In this document: positions 25,331 to 34,785 of the stretch, piece after piece
Position numbering within the stretch: the first letter of the stretch is position 1
How the letters are laid out: the number at the start of each line of letters is the position of its first letter
Assembly: GCF_004015185.1 (NCBI RefSeq)
Contig: NZ_CP025746.1
Coordinates: forward strand, 5,039,776-5,103,775
From: Clostridium manihotivorum
Lineage (GTDB): Bacteria > Bacillota > Clostridia > Clostridiales > Clostridiaceae
Direction of reading: 5' to 3'
DNA: 64,000 nucleotides
Notes under the pieces: model-generated
What the model was told of the DNA's origin: nothing
Databases searched by the model: none
What the model saw: only the letters and a program-made list of their open reading frames with translations
Program-made: the position numbers and the translations under genes

Positions 25331-26491
25331 CTATTTAAATGCTTTCTTATATATCTCTAATATTTCTTCAACATTTGTATCTCTTGGATTTCCTGGAGTA
25401 CAAACATCAGCATAAGCCATCTTAGCTAACTTTTCTAAATCTTCTTCTTTAGCTCCAATTTCAACTAATTTTTGTGGTATCCCTATGCTCTTTGAAAGAT
25501 TAACTACAGCATCTACAGCTGCTTTTCTGTATTCTTCTTCAGTCATTGAGTCTACATTAGCTACACCCATTTGACGAGCTATTTCTCTATATCTTTCGCC
25601 AGTAGCTGGAGCATTATATTCCATTACATATGGTAGCAATAAAGCATTGGCAACACCATGTGGAGTATCATATACAGCACCTAATTGATGGGCCATTGAG
25701 TGAACTATTCCAAGTCCAACATTTGAGAATCCCATACCTGCTATATATTGAGCTGTAGCCATTCCATCTCTAGCTTCAACATCACTGCCATTAGCTACTG
25801 CCTTTGGAAGGTTCTTAGCTATTAATTCTATAGCCTTTAACTCAAACATGTCACTCATAGTCCAAGCGCCTTTAGTAGTATAACCTTCTATTGCATGAGT
25901 TAAAGCATCCATTCCTGTTGCAGCTGTTAATCCCTTAGGCATTGAAGTCATCATTTCTGGATCTATTACAGCTAAAACTGGTATATCTTTAGGATCAACA
26001 CAAACCATCTTCTTTACTGCATCTTCATCAGTTATAACATAGTTTATAGTAACTTCAGCAGCAGTACCTGCAGTAGTAGGAACAGCTATTATAGGAACTG
26101 ATTTATTCTTAGTTGGAGCAACACCTTCAAGTGACTTAACATCTGCAAAGTCTGGGTTGTTAGTTACAATACCAATTCCTTTTGCTGTATCTATTGAAGA
26201 TCCTCCACCTATAGCTAGTATGAAATCTGCTCCTGATTCTGCATAAGCTTTAACCCCTGTTAGAACGTTTTCTATTGTTGGATTTGGTTTTACATTATCG
26301 TATATAACATAAGGAAGCTTTGCTTCTTCAAGTACTTTTGTAACCTTCTGAGCCACATTAAACTTTAGTAGATCCTTATCAGTTACTACAAAAGCCTTTT
26401 TAAACTGTCTATTTATAGCCTCTTCTCCAATTATACTTATAGCTCCTGGACCAAAATATGAGGTCTCATTTAATACTATTCTGTTTACCAT
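25331..26491 (-). CDS. fucO: Lactaldehyde reductase / 1,2-propanediol oxidoreductase
   Basis: In rhamnose and fucose fermentation this iron-type dehydrogenase reduces L-lactaldehyde, the aldolase product, to 1,2-propanediol and so regenerates NAD+. The 386-residue protein has GGGSSIDTAKG, DALTHAIEGY and HSMAHQLGAVYDTPHG (cofactor and Fe-binding residues). It lies about 200 bp downstream of rhaD on the same strand, which supports the role. It is about 85% identical to the dehydrogenase ending the solvent operon, only 3.4 kb away in inverted orientation. GGGAGGGAA precedes the ATG. Confidence 0.88.
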   Translation of the reverse strand: MVNRIVLNETSYFGPGAISIIGEEAINRQFKKAFVVTDKDLLKFNVAQKVTKVLEEAKLPYVIYDNVKPNPTIENVLTGVKAYAESGADFILAIGGGSSIDTAKGIGIVTNNPDFADVKSLEGVAPTKNKSVPIIAVPTTAGTAAEVTINYVITDEDAVKKMVCVDPKDIPVLAVIDPEMMTSMPKGLTAATGMDALTHAIEGYTTKGAWTMSDMFELKAIELIAKNLPKAVANGSDVEARDGMATAQYIAGMGFSNVGLGIVHSMAHQLGAVYDTPHGVANALLLPYVMEYNAPATGERYREIARQMGVANVDSMTEEEYRKAAVDAVVNLSKSIGIPQKLVEIGAKEEDLEKLAKMAYADVCTPGNPRDTNVEEILEIYKKAFK

Positions 26492-26558
26492 AATAAATTC
26501 CCTCCCAAAATATTCAATATATGATTTATATTTAATTTTTTAGTATTACATTGTTAAA

Positions 26559-26648
26559 GGTTTGTCCACTTTTTATGTCTTGTGTTTCATTAGTACACAA
26601 TTTGCTATATATACAATATATCTGAAATACAACCCAAAGTGGATCAAC
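26559..26648. promoter_or_regulatory. Inverted repeat between rhaD and fucO
   Basis: GGTTTGTCCACTTT (26559-26572) and AAAGTGGATCAACC (26636-26649) are inverted copies with 12 of 14 positions matching, 63 nt apart. Between them is a smaller TGTG/CACA symmetry (26581-26599). Paired distant sites of this kind suit a looping repressor or activator of the rhamnose genes. This is an inference from symmetry only. Confidence 0.35.
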
Positions 26649-26692
26649 CTATTTATAATATATACTTAAGCAAGATGCTTTAATTCCTAGTT

Positions 26693-27508
26693 TTATAGAT
26701 ATTTCTCGTCTATTTCTATATTAAAGCCCTTAGCTAAGTCTCTAAAATTATCTGAAGTTATTGTTTGTCTCTTTCCGCCCATTGATAGTACCTTAACCAA
26801 TATTTCAGCAGACTTTTCAACAGTATCCATAAGTCCGAAAGTTAAATCTAAATCATCTCCTGAGCAGAAGGTTCCGTGATGAGCCCATATAACTATGTCA
26901 TGATGGTTCATAAGTTCACCAGTAGCTCTTGCTATTTCAGCTCCACCAGGCACCATCCAAGGAACTACGCCAATACCACTTGGGAAAACAACAGGACATT
27001 CTGTAGCCATTTCCCATAACTCTCTTGTAAATACTTTTCCATCTAGAGGAAGAACGAAGGTTAATGCTATTAGGTTAGTAGTATGTGAATGCATTATAAC
27101 TCTGTGTTTCCCATTAGTTGCAGCTTTCTTTATTGAGTGGCTGTTAAGGTGTGAAGGTAGTTCACTTGTCGGTCTAGCACCATTAACAAGTCCCCAAACT
27201 ATCTTGTAGTTTTCTCCCTTTTCATCTATTTTAATAAGTCCAACATTTTCTTCTAAGCATACAGATATATTTCTTATGAATTTTCCACTTCCAGTAACTA
27301 GGAAGTATTCATTTGCTAGGTTTTCAACCTTTATTCCTATTGGAGTATATTCAGCTGACTCATCGATATATTCCTTAATTATATTAGTTTCTTCTTGTGT
27401 TAATCTATAGGATATATTTCCGCCGTTTCTTTCATGCCAGCCCTTAAGCCATGCATCGTGAGTTATTTTAACAAAAGTTTTTATAAATTTCATATCTTGT
27501 AAAGCCAT
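26693..27508 (-). CDS. rhaD: Rhamnulose-1-phosphate aldolase
   Basis: This zinc-dependent class II aldolase splits L-rhamnulose 1-phosphate into dihydroxyacetone phosphate and L-lactaldehyde. The 271-residue protein has the metal-binding MHSHTTN (about residues 139-145) and AHHGTF (about 210-215) motifs and the GNISYRL start region (29-35). It directly follows rhaA (9 bp apart). The order on the minus strand is rhaB, rhaA, rhaD, fucO, a full route from rhamnulose formation to propanediol. GGGAGA precedes ATG 27508. Confidence 0.94.
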   Translation of the reverse strand: MALQDMKFIKTFVKITHDAWLKGWHERNGGNISYRLTQEETNIIKEYIDESAEYTPIGIKVENLANEYFLVTGSGKFIRNISVCLEENVGLIKIDEKGENYKIVWGLVNGARPTSELPSHLNSHSIKKAATNGKHRVIMHSHTTNLIALTFVLPLDGKVFTRELWEMATECPVVFPSGIGVVPWMVPGGAEIARATGELMNHHDIVIWAHHGTFCSGDDLDLTFGLMDTVEKSAEILVKVLSMGGKRQTITSDNFRDLAKGFNIEIDEKYL

Positions 27509-27517
27509 ATTTTCTCC

Positions 27518-28774
27518 CTACTTTCTATTTTCTAATATTGTTTTTTCATATTCTTTAACGTCCTTGATCCAGTCTTCTTTTACTGGAACATTGTTTATCT
27601 CACAATAATAATTCCATATATCACCTAATGGATATGTTTTTAATTCTTCCATTAGAGCTAATCTTTCTGTGAAGTTACCTTCTTCTTGTAGTTTTATTAA
27701 CTGATCATGAGGTATTAACATTGCAGAAAGTAATGCTTTAAGCATGTTGCGAGTTCCTATAACCCAGGCCGCTATACGATTAATACTTGCATCAAAGAAA
27801 TCTAAGCCTATTATTACTCTATCTAATGCATCATTTCTTACTATTTCCTTAGCTATTTCTTTAAGTTCGTCATCAAATATAACAACATGATCACTGTCCC
27901 AACGTACTGGGCGACTTACATGAAGCGCAACCTTTTCTGAGAATAATAGCATTGAAGAGATTTTATCAGAAACTACTTCTGTTGGATGATAGTGTCCTGT
28001 ATCTAATAATGATAATATTCCATTCTTAGCAGCATAGTTTATATAGAATTCGCTAGAACCTACTGTATAAGATTCAGCTCCTATTCCAAACACCTTTGAT
28101 TCAACTGCATCTAAGTTGTATTTTGTATCTACCTTTTCTGCAAATATTTGATCTAAAGAGTCCTTAAGTCTCTTTCTTGGGCCTAAACGATCACTTGGAA
28201 TATCTTTATATCCATCTGGAATCCAAAGATTTGTTAAGCAAGTTTGTCCAAGTTCCTTACCGAAGTATTCTCCTATCTTTCTTGAAGCTATTGCATGTCT
28301 TATCCAGAAATCTCTTATTTCTTTGTTTGGATGAGATAAGGTTAATCCATCACTAGCCTTTGGATGTGAGAATATAGTTGGATTAAAATCTAAACCTAGT
28401 CCTCTTTCCTTAGCCCAGTTTACCCAATTTTCAAAATGTTCTGGCTTAATCTCATCTCTTTCAACTGCTTTACCATTAGTTTCTGCATATATAGCATGTA
28501 AGTTAATCTTATGCTTTCCTGGTATTAAGCTCAAAGCCTTATCTAAGTCAGCTCTTAGTTCCTCAGGATTTCTTGCTCTACCTGGGTAGTTGCCTGTAGC
28601 TTGTATTCCTCCAGATAATTGATTCTGACTTACCTCAAAACCAGTTACGTCATCCCCTTGCCAGCAGTGAACTGAAACCTTAACCTTTTGAAGTTCCTCT
28701 AATACCTTATCTACATCAATGCCAAACTTTGCATATTCTTGTTTTGCTGCTTCATATTTTTCTTTTATATTCAT
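27518..28774 (-). CDS. rhaA: L-rhamnose isomerase
   Basis: The enzyme converts L-rhamnose to L-rhamnulose and needs divalent metals (Mn2+, Zn2+ or Co2+). The 418-residue length is normal. Family stretches such as SVHCWQGDDVTGFE, NLHAIYAET, SFEFIINYAAK-type FYINYAAKNGI, LDTGHYHPTEVVSDKIS and GLDFFDASINRIAAW are visible. Two adjacent ATG codons occur; the second (28774) has better spacing (7 nt) from AAAGGAG, while the first is at 28777. rhaD follows by 9 bp, so the two are cotranscribed. Confidence 0.95.
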   Translation of the reverse strand: MNIKEKYEAAKQEYAKFGIDVDKVLEELQKVKVSVHCWQGDDVTGFEVSQNQLSGGIQATGNYPGRARNPEELRADLDKALSLIPGKHKINLHAIYAETNGKAVERDEIKPEHFENWVNWAKERGLGLDFNPTIFSHPKASDGLTLSHPNKEIRDFWIRHAIASRKIGEYFGKELGQTCLTNLWIPDGYKDIPSDRLGPRKRLKDSLDQIFAEKVDTKYNLDAVESKVFGIGAESYTVGSSEFYINYAAKNGILSLLDTGHYHPTEVVSDKISSMLLFSEKVALHVSRPVRWDSDHVVIFDDELKEIAKEIVRNDALDRVIIGLDFFDASINRIAAWVIGTRNMLKALLSAMLIPHDQLIKLQEEGNFTERLALMEELKTYPLGDIWNYYCEINNVPVKEDWIKDVKEYEKTILENRK

Positions 28775-28887
28775 CATAGTTCTCCTTTATACAATTAATT
28801 AACTTTCATTTCCATGGTTTTAACTTATCCCTAATACTTTAAGTGAATTTCTACAAATAACTTATATATGGACTGTAGCTTAATGTT

Positions 28888-28909
28888 TAACTCATTCCTA
28901 TATGAGTTA
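28888..28909. terminator. Small hairpin between rhaB and rhaA
   Basis: TAACTCAT and ATGAGTTA pair around TCCTAT. There is no T run, so termination is doubtful; it may be an intercistronic mRNA stem. The 190-bp gap could also hold a separate promoter for rhaAD. Confidence 0.3.
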
Positions 28910-28968
28910 CCCTAAATATAATCTCAGCCATAATTAAATTTAGATTTATGTTTAAAATATTGTTAGCT

Positions 28969-30369
28969 TTAAGGCATATAAGTCTTTATTTCAAAAGATT
29001 TTTTTATAAGCTTCCTTGCCTCTTCCAAATCTGCTACCTTCTTATAGCTTAAAAGCTGTGCTACTATATTTCCTATGGCTGTAGCTTCTACTGGACCTGC
29101 TAGTACTTCTTTCTTAGTTACCTTTGCAAGCAGTTCATTTAGAAGCTCATTTTGACAGCCTCCTCCAAAAACATTTATCCTCTTATATTCTTTTTCAAAA
29201 ATCTCCTCTAGTTCTCCAATGGAATCTTTGTAGCTAGAACTTAAGCTATTAAACACACAGAAGGCAACTTCTCCAACGGTTTCTGGAACCTTTTGATTTG
29301 TTTCTCTGCAGTAAGTCTTTATCTCTTCAATCATATTTTCTGGATTTAAAAATCTGTCATGGTTTACATCTATTATTGAAGTGAAATACTCAGCTTCTCT
29401 AGCTTTTATTACTAGTTCTGCAAAAGAGTATTTATTATCATACTTTCTTCTAACTTCTTGAATGATCCAAAGTCCCATTATGTTCTTTAAGAATCTAAAT
29501 CTATAATCTATTCCGCCTTCATTAGTGAAGTTATAATTCATTGATTGAGGTACACATATAGGAAAATGATTTTCTACTCCCATAAGTGACCAAGTTCCAG
29601 AACTTAGATAAACACTGTCATTATCATTACATACTGAAGCTATAAAGGCTGATCCAGTGTCATGAGTAGCTGGAAGTATGACTTCCATATCAAACCCAAA
29701 CTCCTTAACTAATTCTTCTCTAAGATTTCCAAGAATAGTTTTAGGAAGCTTTATTTCCTGGAATATAGATTTATCAATTCCTATCTCATCTAATATCTTT
29801 TCATCCCAGTTTCTATCAAAGGAATTAATTAACTGAGTGCTTGTAGCGTTGGTATATTCATTTGCCTTTACTCCAGTTAAAAGATAGTTTAAATAATCTG
29901 GCACCATTAGAAAGGTCTTTGCCTTGTACAATATTTCTGGCTTTTTATCTTTAATTGCCATCAACTGATATATTGTATTAAATCTTTGGAACTGTATCCC
30001 CGTATACAGATAAAGCATATCTTGAGGTATTACTTCAAAAACTTTTTCCATCATACCTTCTGTTCTATCATCTCTATAAGCTACAGTATTGCCAAGAATC
30101 TTGTCTTCTTCATCTAGTAGTACAAAATCTACTGCCCAAGTATCTATTCCTATGCTTTTAGGAAGCTTGCCAAGTTCTTTACACTTATGGATACCTTTTT
30201 TTATATCCTCAAATAAGCCTTTTAAGTCCCAGCAATATTCACCCTCAACCTTACTTATTCCATTTTCAAATCTATATACTTCTTCTATCTTTATTTGTCC
30301 ATCTTCTATATAGCCTAAGATATGTCTTCCGCTAGAAGCACCGATATCAATGGCTAGATGATATTCCAT
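28969..30369 (-). CDS. rhaB: Rhamnulokinase
   Basis: This FGGY-family kinase phosphorylates L-rhamnulose to rhamnulose 1-phosphate with ATP. The 466-residue protein shows the N-terminal phosphate-binding AIDIGASSGRHILGYI, the GIDTWAVDFVLLD region (about 75-87), PATHDTGSAF (about 239-248) and the C-terminal NVFGGGCQNELLNE adenosine-binding stretch. It is encoded upstream of rhaA and rhaD on the same strand. Start 30369 follows AGGAGGAT. A transport gene for rhamnose is not obvious unless the adjacent ABC transporter serves it. Confidence 0.94.
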   Translation of the reverse strand: MEYHLAIDIGASSGRHILGYIEDGQIKIEEVYRFENGISKVEGEYCWDLKGLFEDIKKGIHKCKELGKLPKSIGIDTWAVDFVLLDEEDKILGNTVAYRDDRTEGMMEKVFEVIPQDMLYLYTGIQFQRFNTIYQLMAIKDKKPEILYKAKTFLMVPDYLNYLLTGVKANEYTNATSTQLINSFDRNWDEKILDEIGIDKSIFQEIKLPKTILGNLREELVKEFGFDMEVILPATHDTGSAFIASVCNDNDSVYLSSGTWSLMGVENHFPICVPQSMNYNFTNEGGIDYRFRFLKNIMGLWIIQEVRRKYDNKYSFAELVIKAREAEYFTSIIDVNHDRFLNPENMIEEIKTYCRETNQKVPETVGEVAFCVFNSLSSSYKDSIGELEEIFEKEYKRINVFGGGCQNELLNELLAKVTKKEVLAGPVEATAIGNIVAQLLSYKKVADLEEARKLIKKSFEIKTYMP

Positions 30370-30483
30370 AACTTATCCTCCTTAGCTTCGAAATCATTTA
30401 CACAAGTAAATTATAGTTCTTGCCTTAAGATAATATAATGTCTAGGTTTGTATAATTTATTATCCTTATTTGCAATTCTTAAT

Positions 30484-30519
30484 TAAAAACTCACTGAAGC
30501 GATCTTCTTCAGTGAGTTC
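30484..30519. terminator. Hairpin upstream of rhaB
   Basis: AACTCACTGAAG and CTTCAGTGAGTT form a 12-bp stem; on the minus strand it is followed by TTTTTAATTA. It would end transcripts arriving from the ABC permease gene and protect rhaB from read-through. Confidence 0.7.
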
Positions 30520-30668
30520 ACAAATTATACTCCACCTTTTATAAAAAGATGGAAACTTATTTTAAAAGAGTCATATTTCATATCTGAAAATGTGTTTAAA
30601 ATCTCTAATGCCTATTTATATTATAATGATCTAAAATCAGATAAAGTTGAAACTCCTCATATGTCATA

Positions 30669-30698
30669 TTAAAAGGAGGGGATATCCCCTCCTTTTAA
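30669..30698 (-). terminator. Perfect palindrome at the end of the ABC transporter operon
   Basis: The 30 bases TTAAAAGGAGGGGAT and ATCCCCTCCTTTTAA are a perfect palindrome starting one base after the permease stop codon. It has the position of a terminator and precedes a second hairpin at 30484. Confidence 0.7.
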
Positions 30699-31910
30699 TT
30701 ATTTCTTTGATTTAGAAAATACGTCAAAGGCTACTGCCATCAGTAGTACGAAACCTTTTATGGTCATCTGCATATCACTGCCAACTCCCATTATTGACAT
30801 ACCGTTATTCAATACACCCATAACAAGAGCTCCTATTATAGCTCCTATTACCGTACCAACACCACCATAAGCTGAAGCCCCTCCTATGAAGCAAGCTGCG
30901 ATTGCATCAAGCTCAAAGTTTGTACCAGATTGAGGTGCTGCTGCATTTAATCTTGAAGTAAATGCTATACTAGCTACTGCTCCTAATACCGCCATATTTA
31001 CATAGGAGAAGAATAGTACCCTATTAGTATTTATTCCTGATAGTTTGGCTGCCTTTTCATTACCTCCCATAGCATATAGATATCTTCCTTGAACAGTGTT
31101 GTTTGCAAAGAAAGAGTATATGAATACCAATATACAAACTATTATAAAGATTACAGGTATTCCCTTGTATTTTGCAAACCAATAAAATACTAGGTTTGTA
31201 GCCAAAACTACAACTGCCAGCTTTCCTATTAAAAGATATAGGGAGTTACTTTCGTACTCATTCTTTTTACTTAGCGTCCATTTTCTTACCTCTAAGAGAG
31301 CATAGATTATAGAAATTATGATTCCTGCTATAAGTGCTGTTAGGTTTAATCCACCAGTTCCCTTAAAAATATCTGGTATATAACCTCCACTTATCTTTTG
31401 AAAGCTTTCTGGAAATGGCGACAAGGTTAGTCCCTTAAGCATTGTAATAGTAAGACCTCTGAATATAAGCATACCTGCAAGCGTTACTATAAATGCCGGA
31501 ATTCTGACATAGGCTATCCAAAAACCTTGCCATATGCCTATGATCAATCCTGCTACAAGACAGAGAACTATAGCTACACCAGTGCTCATTTTCATACTTA
31601 TGATAAAGGTTCCAAGTAAAGCTCCTATGAATGCACATACAGAACCTACAGAAAGGTCAATATTTCCTCCTGTCAAGATACATAAAGTCATACCTATGGC
31701 TAAAATGAATACATAACTATTCTGAAGTATTAGATTGGCTACATTCATTGGTACTAGCAGTATTCCATCGGTTAAAACCTGAAATATAATTATAATAACT
31801 ACCAATGCAATAAGCATTGCATACTGCCTTACATTGCTCCTAAAAGTATTTTTTATTAAATCTGCAACATTGTGCTTAGTATTTTCTCCAGATTTTTGAA
31901 CTGTTTGCAT
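30699..31910 (-). CDS. mmsB: Monosaccharide ABC transporter permease (MmsB/GguB/XylH type)
   Basis: This inner membrane channel component of a high-affinity sugar ABC importer has 403 residues and about ten hydrophobic segments. GGNIDLSVGSVCAF (about residues 84-97) and PAFIVTLAGMLIFRGLT (about 137-153) are characteristic of the RbsC/XylH permease group, and the long form with an insert near residue 190-235 is typical of the MmsB/GguB branch. It starts 1 bp after the ATPase stop codon, so the pair is translationally coupled. It probably works with the ATPase at 31912 and the binding lipoprotein at 33544. Confidence 0.9.
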   Translation of the reverse strand: MQTVQKSGENTKHNVADLIKNTFRSNVRQYAMLIALVVIIIIFQVLTDGILLVPMNVANLILQNSYVFILAIGMTLCILTGGNIDLSVGSVCAFIGALLGTFIISMKMSTGVAIVLCLVAGLIIGIWQGFWIAYVRIPAFIVTLAGMLIFRGLTITMLKGLTLSPFPESFQKISGGYIPDIFKGTGGLNLTALIAGIIISIIYALLEVRKWTLSKKNEYESNSLYLLIGKLAVVVLATNLVFYWFAKYKGIPVIFIIVCILVFIYSFFANNTVQGRYLYAMGGNEKAAKLSGINTNRVLFFSYVNMAVLGAVASIAFTSRLNAAAPQSGTNFELDAIAACFIGGASAYGGVGTVIGAIIGALVMGVLNNGMSIMGVGSDMQMTIKGFVLLMAVAFDVFSKSKK

Positions 31911-31911
31911 C

Positions 31912-33447
31912 CTAAATAACCTCCCTATTACTATTCATTATGCATTTCATTATTGATTCTTGAGATGCATCTTTTTTATCCAACTCACCTACTATTTTTC
32001 CTTCATTGATAACATAGATCCTATCACAAACTCCTAGTATCTCAGGCAATTCTGAGGATATAAAGATTACTGACTTACCACTATCAGCTAAGTCGTTTAT
32101 TATCTTATATATCTCATATTTAGCACCTATATCTATTCCTCTTGTCGGTTCATCTAATATAAGAATATCCGGTTCAGTAAATATCCACTTACTTAGGACT
32201 ACCTTTTGCTGATTCCCACCGGATAGATTGCCTACATTTTGAAGTATTGATGGAGTTTTTATATTTAATTTTCTTCTAAACTCTTCAGCAACTTTAGTTT
32301 GTCTTCCCTTGTCTATAACATAATTTCTGCTTATTCCAAATAAGTTGGCTATAGTTATGTTATTTTTTATGTTGTCTATTAGATTTAAGCCTGCAGTTTT
32401 TCTATCTTCTGTAGTATAGGCTATTCCCTTTTCTATAGCTTGCCTTATATTATTAATTGTGATTTCCTTTCCGTCTTTTAGTAGTTGCCCACTAATATGG
32501 GTACCATAAGCCTTTCCAAAGATACTCATAGCAAACTCTGTTCTTCCTGCTCCCATAAGACCTGAAAGTCCCACTATTTCTCCCTTTCTTACTTTTATAT
32601 TCATGTCCTTAATTACTCTTCTTTGAGGTATCAACGGATCATACACATTCCAATCTCTTACCTCGAAAACTACCTCTCCAATCTTCGGAGTATGTTCTGG
32701 GAACCTATGGGTTAGGTCTCTTCCAACCATTCCCTTGATGATTCTATCTTCACTTATATCACCATCATTTTCTAAGGTTTCTATAGTTGCTCCATCTCTA
32801 ATTACTGTAACTCTGTCGGCTACTTTTACCACTTCATTAAGCTTATGAGAAATCAGTATTGAGGAAATTCCTTGCTGCTTAAGTTCTAATATAAGATTAA
32901 GCAAATGATCCGAATCTTCTTCATTTAAAGCTGCCGTAGGCTCATCTAGTATTAGAAGCTTAACATTTTTAGCCAAAGCCTTCGCTATTTCTACTAACTG
33001 TTGTTTTCCAACCCCTATATCAATAATTTGTTTATTGGGATTTTCACTTAAACCTATTCTTTTCAACATTTCTGCTGCTTTATCTTTAGTTTCACGCCAG
33101 CTTATAAAACTATTTTTTGCTCTTTCATTACCTAAAAATATGTTCTCAGCTATTGATAGATATGGAATTAAGGCTAATTCCTGATGAATTATTACTATTC
33201 CCTGCTTCTCGCTATCCTTTATATTAGTAAATCTGCATTCTTTTCCTTCATATACGATGTCTCCAGTATAAGTTCCATAGGGGTATATACCACTTAAAAC
33301 ATTCATTAGAGTGGATTTTCCTGCTCCATTTTCTCCAATAAGAGCATGAACTTCTCCTCTTTTTACATTTATATTTACATTATTTAAAGCCTTTACTCCA
33401 GGAAAGGTCTTTGTTATGTCTTTCATTTGAAGAATATAATCCTCCAT
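31912..33447 (-). CDS. mmsA: Monosaccharide ABC transporter ATPase, duplicated domain (MmsA/GguA/XylG type)
   Basis: This 511-residue cytoplasmic protein has two fused ATP-binding cassettes. The first has Walker A GENGAGKSTLMN (about 37-48), a Q-loop and Walker B LLILDEPTAAL. The second has an altered Walker A (GLMGAGRTEF) and the signature LSGGNQQKVVLSKW with DILILDEPTRGIDIG, as usual for sugar importers of the Rbs/Xyl group. It powers uptake through the adjacent permease. A short hairpin separates it from the binding-protein gene. Confidence 0.92.
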   Translation of the reverse strand: MEDYILQMKDITKTFPGVKALNNVNINVKRGEVHALIGENGAGKSTLMNVLSGIYPYGTYTGDIVYEGKECRFTNIKDSEKQGIVIIHQELALIPYLSIAENIFLGNERAKNSFISWRETKDKAAEMLKRIGLSENPNKQIIDIGVGKQQLVEIAKALAKNVKLLILDEPTAALNEEDSDHLLNLILELKQQGISSILISHKLNEVVKVADRVTVIRDGATIETLENDGDISEDRIIKGMVGRDLTHRFPEHTPKIGEVVFEVRDWNVYDPLIPQRRVIKDMNIKVRKGEIVGLSGLMGAGRTEFAMSIFGKAYGTHISGQLLKDGKEITINNIRQAIEKGIAYTTEDRKTAGLNLIDNIKNNITIANLFGISRNYVIDKGRQTKVAEEFRRKLNIKTPSILQNVGNLSGGNQQKVVLSKWIFTEPDILILDEPTRGIDIGAKYEIYKIINDLADSGKSVIFISSELPEILGVCDRIYVINEGKIVGELDKKDASQESIMKCIMNSNREVI

Positions 33448-33501
33448 CTTGTCCCCTCCAATCTTGATACATTTATTTCTGTTTTCATGCTATGTTTATA
33501 A

Positions 33502-33523
33502 AGCCGAGCACTGTAACTCGGCT
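33502..33523 (-). terminator. Intercistronic hairpin after the binding-protein gene
   Basis: AGCCGAG and CTCGGCT pair around CACTGTAA. No T run follows, so this is more likely a mRNA-stabilising or partially terminating stem that keeps binding protein levels above those of the membrane components, as known for many ABC operons. Confidence 0.5.
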
Positions 33524-33543
33524 AAATTTACTACTGTTTTTTA

Positions 33544-34635
33544 TTATTTTAAATCTGCTTCCTTGTAATAACCACTATCTATAAGTATTTGCTTATAGTT
33601 AGAAGAATCAGCGTAAACAGGATCACATAAGAAGGATGGTACAACCTTACTTCCGTTATTATAGGTCTTTGTATCGTTTACAGAAGCTTCCTTACCTTGT
33701 AATAAACTATCAACCATCTCAACCACTTTAGTTGCTAAAGTTCTTGTATCTTTGAATATTGACATTGATTGCTGCTTATTAATCATAGCTATTACATTTG
33801 GCTTGTCACAATCTTGTCCAGTTAATATTGGGTATGGCTTATCTGCACTACCATAACCAGCATTTTTCAAAGATGCTACTATACCTATTGCTAAGCTATC
33901 ATTTGGAGATAATACTGCATCAAGTTTTTTGCCTTTTGCATAGTTTGCAGTAATTAAGTTATCCATTCTTGCTTGAGCTTTAGCAGAATCCCAGCCTTGG
34001 ATTGCTATAGTAGTAAAATCCTTTTGTCCACTAGAAACTACTAACTTTCCATTGTCTATATAAGGTTGTAATATGCTCATTGCTCCGTTATAGAAGAAGG
34101 TAGCATTATTGTCATCAGGTGAACCGCCAAATAACTCTATATTAAATGGACCTTTTCCATCCTTTAATCCAAGTTGCTTTTCTATATATTGCCCTTGTAT
34201 AACTCCAACTTTAAAGTTATCAAAGGTTGCATAATAATCTACGTTAGGACTCTTCATTATCAATCTGTCATAGGCTACTACTTTTACTCCATTGTCAGCA
34301 GCCTTTTTAAGTACATCTGAAAGAGCAGATCCATCAATAGAAGCTATTACTAGAACCTTGCAACCCTTTGTTATCATGTTTTCTAACTGTTGAGTTTGGG
34401 TATTAACATCATTATTGGCATATTGAAGTTCAACCTTATAGCCTTTAGACTCCAATTCAGATTTCATGTTTGCTCCATCTTGATTCCACCTTTGAAGTGA
34501 TTGCGTAGGCATAGCTACACCTATAAGCTGCTTGTTTGAAGCTGCAGAATCTGATTTCTTTCCACCAGTACCTCCACAGCCAGCTAAAGTTACCGCTAAG
34601 CCTAAACTTAAGATAGATGCAAGTAATTTTTTCAT
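33544..34635 (-). CDS. chvE: Monosaccharide-binding lipoprotein (ChvE/XylF type)
   Basis: This extracellular sugar-binding lipoprotein feeds the ABC importer. The 363-residue precursor has a signal peptide ending in the lipobox LAGC, with C20 the lipidated residue. The mature domain has GVAMPTQSLQRWNQDGANM (about residues 41-59), typical of the ChvE group, which binds xylose, arabinose, glucose or galactose. The gene order sensor SBP-LytS-YesN-SBP-ATPase-permease matches the D-xylose system described in C. beijerinckii, so xylose is the best guess. Given the rha genes nearby, rhamnose cannot be excluded. Confidence 0.88.
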   Translation of the reverse strand: MKKLLASILSLGLAVTLAGCGGTGGKKSDSAASNKQLIGVAMPTQSLQRWNQDGANMKSELESKGYKVELQYANNDVNTQTQQLENMITKGCKVLVIASIDGSALSDVLKKAADNGVKVVAYDRLIMKSPNVDYYATFDNFKVGVIQGQYIEKQLGLKDGKGPFNIELFGGSPDDNNATFFYNGAMSILQPYIDNGKLVVSSGQKDFTTIAIQGWDSAKAQARMDNLITANYAKGKKLDAVLSPNDSLAIGIVASLKNAGYGSADKPYPILTGQDCDKPNVIAMINKQQSMSIFKDTRTLATKVVEMVDSLLQGKEASVNDTKTYNNGSKVVPSFLCDPVYADSSNYKQILIDSGYYKEADLK

Positions 34636-34707
34636 TTCTATTCCCCCTTGTTTTATAAGTTAGTGTAAATTTATTTCACACTGTTTTTGGATTTTGACCA
34701 CAGCCTT

Positions 34708-34735
34708 ATTATAGTTTGTGAATACGTTTAACTAA
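34708..34735 (-). promoter_or_regulatory. Candidate promoter of the sugar ABC transporter operon
   Basis: On the minus strand TTAGTT (34730-34735) and TATAAT (34708-34713) are 16 nt apart. The -10 is perfect and the -35 weak, as expected for a promoter activated by the YesN-type regulator encoded next door. The spacer holds GTTAAACGTATTCAC, loosely symmetric around ACGT; it differs from a CcpA site at several positions. Confidence 0.35.
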
Positions 34736-34785
34736 AGGTATTTACTTGCTTTATACTGGTAATCTATTGTTGAGATTTTAAAGAC

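Noticed and set aside
34714..34730. A CcpA (cre) site in the chvE promoter
   Set aside because: GTTAAACGTATTCAC is only loosely symmetric and departs from the cre consensus at about three positions.
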